Positions 29,984 to 36,234 of a stretch of 36,234 nt of DNA are shown here, piece after piece. The stretch lies in contig DGHR01000019.1 of the NCBI GenBank assembly GCA_002392745.1, positions 1 to 36,234 on the forward strand, given 5' to 3'. The position numbers and the translations under genes are program-made. This DNA is from Bacteroidales bacterium UBA3843 (lineage in GTDB: Bacteria > Bacteroidota > Bacteroidia > Bacteroidales > Paludibacteraceae). Below the pieces are notes generated by a model. That model was given only the letters and a program-made list of their open reading frames with translations, was not told the DNA's origin and did not search any database. How positions within the stretch are numbered: the first letter of the stretch is position 1; the number at the start of each line of letters is the position of its first letter.

Positions 29984-32651
29984 TATATTACTTTTACTGC
30001 TGCTCAGTCTGCCCGTCCGGTCGCAGACCGATTCCGTTATGCAGACGGATAGCACCGCGCAGACCGATTCCGTTGTGCAGACGGATAGCACCGCGCAGAC
30101 CGGTTCGGTTGCACAGACAGACAGCGCTGCGCGGACGGCTGCACCGGAAATCGAATACTCGATGACTCGCAAGACATACGAGATTGCGTCCATTGAGGTG
30201 GAAGGAGCGGACAGCTATGAAGATTTCGTGTTAATCGGATTCTCCGGACTCGCCGTCGGAGACAAGATTGAAGTGCCCGGAGACCAGATAACCAAAGCTA
30301 TCAAACGTTTCTGGAAACAGGGACTGTTCTCATCCGTCAAAATCAAAGCCAAGAAAATAGAGGGCGACAAAATATGGCTTGTCATCCAACTGGTCCAACG
30401 CCCGCGTGTCAGCGAGGTGCGCTACGAGGGATTGAAAAAAAGCGAGCGGGAAGACCTGGAAGTCAAAGTGGGTATACGGCAAGGCTCACAAATGACGCCT
30501 AACCTCGAGGATCATGCCAAAACGGTTATCAAGAAATACCTCGCGGAGAAAGGCTTCCACAACGCCGAAGTGAACGTGCTCCAGCAGAACGATCCGGACC
30601 ATCCGGGATACGTGCGCGTGCTGCTCGCCATCGACAAAAAAGCCAAAACAAAAGTCGGTAAAATCTACCTAACCGGCAACAAAGCACTGACGGACCTGCA
30701 AATCAACAAAGCGATGAAGAAGACCAATGATAACAACATCATCAACCTCTTCCGCACCAAGAAATTCGTTACCGAGGAATACGAAAAAGACAAGCAGGCA
30801 GTCATCGAGAAATACAACGAGTACGGTTATCGCGATGCTTACATCGTCGCGGACTCTGTGGTTCCGAATCCGGAGGACCCGACCAGAGTGGATGTATACA
30901 TGACCATCAGCGAGGGCGACAAATACTACATCCGCTCCATCAAATGGGTAGGCAACACCGTTTATCCGTACGAACTGCTGGATGCGACACTCGGCGTTAA
31001 ACCGGGCGACGTGTACAACCTCAAGACACTCAACGACCGATTGCAGAACGACGACGATGCCGTCAGCAAACTATATACCGACCGCGGTTATCTATTCTTC
31101 AACATCGAGCCCGTCGAGGTGAACGTCGCCAATGACTCCATCGATTTCGAGATGCGTATGTACGAGGGCAAACCCGCTACCATCAACGAGATAAACATTG
31201 TAGGAAACACCCGTGTCTACGAGCACGTGGTGCGCCGCGAGTTATACACCAAACCCGGACAACTATACTCGCAATCGGACATCATGCGCTCGCTCCGAGA
31301 ACTGGCACAGATGGGACATTTCGACCAGGAGAAACTGGTGCCGGACATTCAGCCGGATCCGGAAAACGGAACCGTGGATATCACCTACCAGTTGGAGACC
31401 AAATCGTCCGACCAGATTGAGTTCTCGCTGGGTTGGGGAGCAACAGGTCTGGTAGGTTCTCTCGGCCTCAAATTCACCAATTTCGCCATTCAGAACCTCT
31501 TCAACAAAAAAGCCTACCGTATCGTGCCGCAGGGTGAGGGCCAGACCTTCTCCATCAACGCGCGTACCAATGGTATTTATTATACATCGGCGTCTATTTC
31601 CTTCCTCGAACCGTGGCTTGGCGGTAAACGCCCGAACAGCCTCAGCGCAAGTATCTATTTCGCCAACCAGACCGGCTACTCCAGCCGCTACCAGAGAGCG
31701 TACCAGAACCTATACAACACCTACTCCAACTATTACAACTACTCCGGCAACAACAACTATTACCAGCAGTTGGCAGAATCAGAGGCGGACAAGGATAAAT
31801 ACCTCCGCACCTTTGGTGTTTCCATCGGTTATGGCAAGCGCTTGAGATGGCCTGACGACTATTTCTCGTTCTACGGCGAATTGAGCTACCAGATGTACAT
31901 GATGAAGGACTGGGCCTACCTGCTTATCTCGAACGGTACGTCCCACAACCTCTCGCTCAACCTGCAACTCTCCCGTTCGTCTATCGACAACCCTATCTAT
32001 ACGAGACGAGGTTCGCAGTTCACGCTGGGTCTGAAGATAACACCGCCATGGTCACTCTTCAGCGGAAAAGACTATTCGCAGATGAGCAATTCGGAGAAAT
32101 ACCACCTGATTGAATACCATAAATGGAAATTCACCGGCAAGGTGTTCACTCCGCTTACCCGCGACAGCAAACTGGTGCTGATGACCCGCGCCGAGTTCGG
32201 TTATCTGGGTCATTACAACAAACACGCCAAATCGCCTTTCGAGTCCTTCTATATGGGTGGCGACGGTATGTCCAGCTATACCAGTTATTCCACCGAGTAT
32301 GTCGCCATGCGTGGTTATTCCTCCGGTTCGCTCACGCCTTACGATGAGGCCACCGGACGTAACATGGGTTATCTCTACAACAAGTTCACCATGGAGCTAC
32401 GCTACCCTATCTCTCTCGAGCAGTCGGCCACCATCTGGGCACTGGCTTTCATTGAGGCTGGTAACTGCTTCTCCGACATCCGGTACTACAACCCGTTCAA
32501 CCTGAAACGCTCCGCCGGTGTCGGTGTGCGTATCTTCCTACCGATGTTCGGTCTGCTGGGTATCGACTGGGGCTACGGCTTCGACGAGATCAACGGCAGC
32601 AAGCAATACGGCGGCAGCCAATTCCACTTCGTCCTCGGACAAGAGTTGTAA
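29943..32651 (+). CDS. bamA: Outer-membrane protein assembly factor BamA
   Basis: BamA inserts beta-barrel proteins into the outer membrane. The 902-residue product has a signal peptide (INILLLLLLSLPVRSQ), a repeated Thr/Asp/Ser/Gln linker, five POTRA domains (about residues 75-500; each starts with a strand such as IASIEVEGA, VSEVRYEGL, VGKIYLTGN, IRSIKWVGN, INEINIVGN), and a 16-strand barrel with the MRGYSSG lid-type motif and C-terminal strand QFHFVLGQEL. The longest frame starts at GTG 29943 inside uppS; a second GTG at 29967 gives a cleaner signal peptide and may be the real start. The two ompH chaperone genes follow. Confidence 0.95.
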   Translation: MNVDLEKQVSKFINILLLLLLSLPVRSQTDSVMQTDSTAQTDSVVQTDSTAQTGSVAQTDSAARTAAPEIEYSMTRKTYEIASIEVEGADSYEDFVLIGFSGLAVGDKIEVPGDQITKAIKRFWKQGLFSSVKIKAKKIEGDKIWLVIQLVQRPRVSEVRYEGLKKSEREDLEVKVGIRQGSQMTPNLEDHAKTVIKKYLAEKGFHNAEVNVLQQNDPDHPGYVRVLLAIDKKAKTKVGKIYLTGNKALTDLQINKAMKKTNDNNIINLFRTKKFVTEEYEKDKQAVIEKYNEYGYRDAYIVADSVVPNPEDPTRVDVYMTISEGDKYYIRSIKWVGNTVYPYELLDATLGVKPGDVYNLKTLNDRLQNDDDAVSKLYTDRGYLFFNIEPVEVNVANDSIDFEMRMYEGKPATINEINIVGNTRVYEHVVRRELYTKPGQLYSQSDIMRSLRELAQMGHFDQEKLVPDIQPDPENGTVDITYQLETKSSDQIEFSLGWGATGLVGSLGLKFTNFAIQNLFNKKAYRIVPQGEGQTFSINARTNGIYYTSASISFLEPWLGGKRPNSLSASIYFANQTGYSSRYQRAYQNLYNTYSNYYNYSGNNNYYQQLAESEADKDKYLRTFGVSIGYGKRLRWPDDYFSFYGELSYQMYMMKDWAYLLISNGTSHNLSLNLQLSRSSIDNPIYTRRGSQFTLGLKITPPWSLFSGKDYSQMSNSEKYHLIEYHKWKFTGKVFTPLTRDSKLVLMTRAEFGYLGHYNKHAKSPFESFYMGGDGMSSYTSYSTEYVAMRGYSSGSLTPYDEATGRNMGYLYNKFTMELRYPISLEQSATIWALAFIEAGNCFSDIRYYNPFNLKRSAGVGVRIFLPMFGLLGIDWGYGFDEINGSKQYGGSQFHFVLGQEL
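30024..30131 (+). repeat. In-frame 36-bp tandem repeat in bamA
   Basis: Three units of 36 bp (30024, 30060, 30096) encode 12 residues each, of the form QTDSVMQTDSTA. The first two are nearly identical, the third diverged. They form a flexible linker between the signal peptide and the first POTRA domain. The copy number could change by slippage without breaking the frame. Confidence 0.9.
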
Positions 32652-32658
32652 ATCATCC

Positions 32659-32684
32659 CGCAATAACGTAATCACGTAATAACG
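32659..32684. repeat. Octamer array CGTAATNA before ompH
   Basis: CGCAATAA, CGTAATCA, CGTAATAA and a final CG run with period 8 in the 46-bp gap between bamA and the first ompH gene. It is the same octamer family as the array before recG. Confidence 0.8.
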
Positions 32685-32697
32685 AAAAAAAACTGTT

Positions 32698-33219
32698 ATG
32701 AAAACCAAATTGCACATTGTACTTTGTTTCATCGTTCTTGGTTTTGGCACGGCTTTTGCAAAAGACCAGTCAATAGCCTACATCGACATGAGCTATATAC
32801 TCAAAAACCTGCCGCAATACGAGCAGGCGAACGAGCAGCTGACCATGCTCTCCAAACGCTGGCAGAAGGAGATTGACGCAGCGCAACAGGAAGCACGCGT
32901 AATGGCTACCAACTACCAGACAGAGCAGATTTTCCTCTCCGAGTCCATGAGACAGCAACGGGAACAAGAAATCGTCAAAAAGGAGCAGGAGGTGCTGGAA
33001 CTCAAACGCAAGTATTTCGGTCAGGATGGCGAGCTATACAAGAAACGGGAAGCGCTCATCAAACCCATCCAGGACGAGATATACAACGCAATCCAGGACC
33101 TGGCGGGAGAGAAACGTATCGACTTGGTCAAAGACCGTTCGGCGGACCCTTCGCTCATATACATGTCGTCCAAACTGGACGTTTCGGACCAAGTGCTCCA
33201 AAAACTCGGCGCCAAATAA
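32698..33219 (+). CDS. OmpH/Skp family periplasmic chaperone, copy 1
   Basis: A 173-residue exported protein with signal peptide ending near FGTAFAK. The body is the long coiled-coil of the Skp family (heptad-like QQEARVMATNYQTEQIF and EQEIVKKEQEVLELKRKYFG) after the conserved IAYIDMSYILKNLPQYE strand. Skp-like proteins hold unfolded outer-membrane proteins before BamA inserts them. It directly follows bamA. The pair of ompH genes is typical of Bacteroidetes. Confidence 0.93.
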   Translation: MKTKLHIVLCFIVLGFGTAFAKDQSIAYIDMSYILKNLPQYEQANEQLTMLSKRWQKEIDAAQQEARVMATNYQTEQIFLSESMRQQREQEIVKKEQEVLELKRKYFGQDGELYKKREALIKPIQDEIYNAIQDLAGEKRIDLVKDRSADPSLIYMSSKLDVSDQVLQKLGAK

Positions 33220-33293
33220 AGACAACTGTCAACCAATCATAACCATCAACCGCCCAGCCGGTTAGATAGAATAAACAACAAATATTTTATACA

Positions 33294-33785
33294 ATGAAAA
33301 AAATTATTATCGCAATCATGTTGATTGCTCCGCTGGCACTCAGCGCACAGAAATTCGGTCACATCAACACGCAGGAACTCTTCGCACAAATGCCGGAGAT
33401 GGCACAAATCAAACTCAAGATGGACACCATCCAGTCGCAATACGAGTCGCAATTGGCTTCCATGAACGAGGAGATTCAGAAAAAAGCGCAGGACTACCAG
33501 GCGCAGGAGGCAACCATGGCGGACGCCGTAAAACAAATCCGTCAGCAGGAGTTGCAGGAGATGCAGCAACGCATCCAGCTCTTCTACCAAACAGCGGAGC
33601 AGGACATCCAGAAGAAACAGCAGGAACTGCTGGCTCCCGTGCATGAGCGCATGACTAAAGCAATTAAAGCCGTAGGCGAACGCGAGGGATACACCTACAT
33701 CTTCGATTCCGCCGCTATGGTACACATCGGCAACGACGCACAGGATGTCACACCCGCTATCAAAAAAGAACTCGGCATCAAATAA
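33294..33785 (+). CDS. OmpH/Skp family periplasmic chaperone, copy 2
   Basis: A 163-residue paralogue of the preceding gene: signal peptide MKKIIIAIMLIAPLALSAQ, strand KFGHINTQELFAQMPEM, and a central glutamine-rich coiled-coil (QQELQEMQQRIQLFYQTAEQ). The C-terminus returns to the beta-body (YTYIFDSAAMVHIG). It lies 74 bases after copy 1 and probably forms the trimeric tentacle chaperone, either as homotrimers or mixed with copy 1. Confidence 0.93.
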   Translation: MKKIIIAIMLIAPLALSAQKFGHINTQELFAQMPEMAQIKLKMDTIQSQYESQLASMNEEIQKKAQDYQAQEATMADAVKQIRQQELQEMQQRIQLFYQTAEQDIQKKQQELLAPVHERMTKAIKAVGEREGYTYIFDSAAMVHIGNDAQDVTPAIKKELGIK

Positions 33786-33823
33786 TTACAAGTAAACCTA
33801 TTAGTACGCTTTGTACATTGCTC

Positions 33824-33946
33824 ATGGCAGACGGTTATTTAGAATCACACTATGCCGAGTATGAGAAAAAGAAGGCAGAGTGGCTAAAGAAGAAAAAAAA
33901 GTGGTCTTACGGCAAACAGCAGAGTAGCCCGACGCCCACTAAATGA
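33824..33946 (+). CDS. Small charged protein of 40 residues
   Basis: ATG 33824 opens 40 codons: MADGYLESHY, then a Lys/Glu-rich amphipathic helix with a run of lysines, then a polar C-terminus. Very short MAD-x-YLE proteins of this general form occur in Bacteroidales genomes and are of unknown function. It sits 38 bases after ompH copy 2 and 34 bases before the MFS gene, so it is in the same transcript. After its stop, a nearly exact 15-bp direct repeat (AAATGACC-AATAGTA) leads to the next start. Confidence 0.65.
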   Translation: MADGYLESHYAEYEKKKAEWLKKKKKWSYGKQQSSPTPTK

Positions 33947-33980
33947 CCCAATAGTAAATGACCAAATAGTAAAAGGCTTT

Positions 33981-35351
33981 ATGGTAGAAAAACTCCAACA
34001 GACCCTTCGCGATAGTGCAGCTGCGCGTTGGACGGTATTAGTGTTAGTGGCGTCGATGATGTTCTTCGCATACATGTTCGTGGACATTCTCTCGCCTCTG
34101 GCCTCTCTACTCAATGACACGCTGGGCTGGGACCAAGGTGTCTTCGGTACCTACGCCGCCGGCGAGTACCTGCTCAACGTCTTCGGTTTCCTGATTCTTG
34201 CCGGAATTATCCTGGACAAGATGGGAGTCCGTTTCACGGGCCTGCTCTCCGCATCGCTTATGGTACTCGGTGCAGCCATCAAGTACTGGGGTATCTCCTG
34301 GAGCGAAGCCAACACCGTAGAATGGCTCAACAGCTGGTGGACGGTAATGCCCGGTTCCGCCAAGATAGCGATGTTCGGTTTTATGATTTTCGGCTGCGGC
34401 TGCGAGATGGCAGGCACAACGGTCAGCAAGATTCTCGCCAAGTGGTTCAAGGGGAAGGAGATGGCGTTGGCAATGGGCTTGGAGATGGCAATCGCACGCG
34501 TCGGCGTGTTTGCAGCGATGTGGCTTTCGCCGATGATCAGCCACCATTTCGCAGTGGACGGCACCAACTCCGTGACCGCACCGCTGCTCTTCGCATCGCT
34601 TCTGCTCGTCATCGGACTGCTCAATTTCTTTGTCTTTACCATTATGGACAACCGCTTTGACCGTCAACTGGTGGCGGTTGGCGAGATGACCACCGAACAC
34701 GACCCGGAAGAGGAGTTCCATGTATCCGACCTCAAGCAGATTTTCTCCAGCAAGATGTTCTGGATTATTGCGCTGCTGTGCGTGTTGTATTACTCCGCTA
34801 TCTTCCCCTTCCAGCGCTTTGCGACGAACTTCCTTGAGGAGACGCTCTCTATCTCCAATGCGGAGGCTGCGGGACTCTTCAAATGGTTCCCAATCCTGGC
34901 AATGGTGCTCACTCCTTTCCTCGGAGCCTTTATCGATTACAAGGGCAAAGGTGCTTCGATGATGATGCTCGGCGCACTTATCATGATTGCATGCCATGGT
35001 ATCTTCGCATTCGTGCTGCCGGCTTATCCCTCCAAGACCCTCGCGCTGATAACCATACTCGTGCTTGGCGTCAGTTTCTCGCTCGTGCCCGCCTCGATGT
35101 GGCCCTCCGTGCCGAAGATTATTGACGAGAAAGTGCTCGGATCGGCCTATTGCCTTATCTTCTGGGTGCAGAATGTCGGTCTTTGCCTTGTACCGCTGCT
35201 TATCGGCAAACTGCGTGTGGCTACCAACGGCTATTTCGTTCCGATGATTGTCTTCGCCTCTTTTGGCGTGCTGGCCTTCATCCTCAGCCTTGCCCTGAAA
35301 GTAGAGGACAAGCGCAAAAACTACGGACTCGAACTGCCGAATAAGAAGTAG
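33981..35351 (+). CDS. MFS transporter
   Basis: A 456-residue inner-membrane protein with about twelve hydrophobic segments, the first at residues 18-37 (VLVLVASMMFFAYMFVDILS). The loop after segment 2 carries DKMGVRFTG, the family's motif A. A charged central loop (EHDPEEEFHV) separates the two halves, and the second half has a similar loop (IDYKGKGAS). It resembles the MFS group common in Bacteroidales (MFSD1-like). The substrate cannot be inferred. Last gene of the dnaN run, ended by a terminator 30 bases downstream. Confidence 0.9.
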   Translation: MVEKLQQTLRDSAAARWTVLVLVASMMFFAYMFVDILSPLASLLNDTLGWDQGVFGTYAAGEYLLNVFGFLILAGIILDKMGVRFTGLLSASLMVLGAAIKYWGISWSEANTVEWLNSWWTVMPGSAKIAMFGFMIFGCGCEMAGTTVSKILAKWFKGKEMALAMGLEMAIARVGVFAAMWLSPMISHHFAVDGTNSVTAPLLFASLLLVIGLLNFFVFTIMDNRFDRQLVAVGEMTTEHDPEEEFHVSDLKQIFSSKMFWIIALLCVLYYSAIFPFQRFATNFLEETLSISNAEAAGLFKWFPILAMVLTPFLGAFIDYKGKGASMMMLGALIMIACHGIFAFVLPAYPSKTLALITILVLGVSFSLVPASMWPSVPKIIDEKVLGSAYCLIFWVQNVGLCLVPLLIGKLRVATNGYFVPMIVFASFGVLAFILSLALKVEDKRKNYGLELPNKK

Positions 35352-35380
35352 TAAATGGTCCATGATTAATTTTACTCCCC

Positions 35381-35413
35381 AAAGAAGCGACCCTCACCGG
35401 CCGCTTCTTTTTG
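35381..35413 (+). terminator. Intrinsic terminator after the MFS gene
   Basis: AAAGAAGCG pairs with CGCTTCTTT (with GGCC near the loop), followed by T-rich sequence. It closes the long dnaN to MFS transcription unit. Confidence 0.85.
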
Positions 35414-35438
35414 TCATTGAGCGCCGGCGTGTTTTGAA

Positions 35439-35491
35439 AGTCCGATAAAAGTTCGATAAGCCTCCGATAAAAGTCCGATAAAAGTCCGATC
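35439..35491. repeat. Tandem array of an 11-bp unit AGTCCGATAAA
   Basis: Five units with period exactly 11 (35439, 35450, 35461, 35472, 35483): AGTCCGATAAA, AGTTCGATAAG, CCTCCGATAAA, AGTCCGATAAA and a partial AGTCCGAT. No coding potential. Confidence 0.9.
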
Positions 35492-35557
35492 ACTCGCATT
35501 CGGTGCCTTTTTCAAATCCGAGTGCAAACCGGTTTAGAAGCGGAGCAGGTTGTTTTT

Positions 35558-35749
35558 CAAATCCGGTACAAAGATAATAGCAAAACCTACTTTGGTGTTC
35601 CTTCCGAGGTGAAATTTTTTGTAAAAAATCATATTTTCTCCTTTCCTCTTTCCTTGTTTCGTTTCCCAAATCCGGTGCAAAGATAGCATCAAATTAACTT
35701 TAGTGTTCCTCGGAGAGTGAAAATTTTTGCAAAAAACGTATTTTTCATT
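35558..35749. repeat. Two imperfect 80-bp direct repeats
   Basis: The segments 35558-35638 and 35667-35749 align along their length. Shared blocks are CAAATCCGGT-CAAAGATA, ACTTT-GTGTTCC and GTGAAA-TTTTT-AAAAA. A third, shorter copy of the left end (CAAATCCGAGTGCAAA) begins at 35513. On the minus strand each copy ends in TATCTTTG followed by CCGG, which looks like a -7 promoter box, but no -33 box is in place. Confidence 0.75.
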
Positions 35750-35844
35750 TTTTCAACACAGGTAATTTATAGGACCGCTGCGCGTTCAGCCACATCACGC
35801 TTGATTGGTTTTTGATTCAGGAGTCAGGAATAAAGACTAACATG

Positions 35845-35889
35845 AGTCCGATAAACCTCCGACTAAAGTCCGATAAGAGTCCGATAAAG
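35845..35889. repeat. Second array of the 11-bp unit AGTCCGATAAA
   Basis: Four units with period 11 (35845, 35856, 35867, 35878): AGTCCGATAAA, CCTCCGACTAA, AGTCCGATAAG, AGTCCGATAAA. The order of variants mirrors part of the first array, about 400 bp away. Confidence 0.9.
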
Positions 35890-36234
35890 TTTTGAAAAAT
35901 TCTCCCCCTTCCGTGCCACTGCATCGGACTTTTGTCATACTTTTGTTGTTTTGCAGTCATGCGCTTCCGGCAGCCGATGCCGCATGGTAAAGGACCTTGT
36001 TTATTATTCCGGCAAATGCCGGTTTATTTTTCTTCTTTTACCGCCAGCCAGCCGCTTCCCGCTTTGCCTTCTCGCCGCATGGCTCCGGATGAGCGTTAGC
36101 GGTCAGGACTTTTCTGAATTTCCGGCTTATATTTATATATATTGCTATGCAGATAAGTGGCTGGCTGGCTTTTTCTTTATTAATTTTCTTTGGTTACTTT
36201 CTTTTATCGGCTTTCTTTTTCAAAGCAAGCCTCT
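35890..36234. other. Gene-free right end with two hairpins
   Basis: I find no supportable gene. CCGGCAAATGCCGG (36009-36022) followed by T-rich DNA looks like a plus-strand terminator without an assigned gene. GCCAGCCAGCC (36043-36053) is complementary to GGCTGGCTGGC (36159-36169), which is followed by TTTTTC; the two arms enclose about 105 bases and could close a larger structured RNA. GCCGCATGG occurs both at about 35978 and 36073. No promoter with the 20-nt spacing is clear. Confidence 0.5.

Noticed and set aside
34107..35363. Minus-strand frame of 418 codons opposite the MFS gene
   Set aside because: Its His/Glu/Arg-rich translation is the mirror of hydrophobic transporter codons; the MFS reading is well supported.

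Overview
This window looks like chromosomal DNA of an uncultured, probably gut-associated member of the Bacteroidales. The evidence is the gene content (Bacteroidetes-type TonB, DUF4954, DUF4290, DUF6089 next to uppS and bamA, paired OmpH/Skp proteins) and the promoters, which have a TTTG box, a 20-nt spacer and TAnnTTTG, the Bacteroidetes sigma-A pattern. No gene except rpsU has a convincing Shine-Dalgarno sequence, as expected in this phylum. I cannot place it below order.

Positions 1-6950 (minus strand) hold uronate catabolism: uxaC, kdgK and eda, which convert glucuronate or galacturonate towards pyruvate and glyceraldehyde-3-phosphate. The middle steps (uxaB/uxuB, uxaA/uxuA) are not here. 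Between uxaC and kdgK lies a variable stretch (about 2.0-5.0 kb) with a four-helix-bundle/zinc-ribbon protein, two small unknown genes or remnants, a GIY-YIG family protein, a small lipoprotein and arrays of an 8-bp repeat. Positions 7000-8340 encode a secreted protein with four repeats and a Bacteroidales-type C-terminal tail.

Positions 8440-14900 hold a divergently transcribed polyprenyl diphosphate synthase, a sufC gene coupled to an unusually short SufD-like gene, a 50-codon small ORF, and a four-gene minus-strand operon: endonuclease/exonuclease/phosphatase protein, DUF4290, prs, and a glutaminyl-cyclase-like M28 lipoprotein.

From 15230 to the end almost everything is on the plus strand: ssb, a FemAB/GNAT-like protein, two glycosyltransferases, tonB, recG, tRNA-Leu(CAA) joined to rpsU, then (after the divergent murI) a long probable transcription unit dnaN, DUF4954, rnz, radA, DUF6089, uppS, bamA, ompH, ompH, a 40-aa ORF and an MFS transporter. 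Its middle part forms an envelope-biogenesis block: lipid carrier synthesis (uppS), outer-membrane protein insertion (bamA) and periplasmic chaperones (ompH). The last 880 bases contain repeats and hairpins but no gene that I can support.

No wholly new multi-gene system is evident. The most unusual signals are non-coding. Many intergenic spacers carry degenerate micro-tandem arrays whose period is exactly 8 or 11 bp. A set of nine promoters has an invariant 20-nt spacer and an extended upstream motif, and in three of them that motif forms the centre and 3' arm of a terminator-like hairpin. Four promoters also carry a dyad next to the -7 box. The strongest coding-level oddities are the half-length SufD partner of SufC, the tRNA-Leu/rpsU fusion transcript with its exceptional Shine-Dalgarno, and an SSB without the acidic tip.
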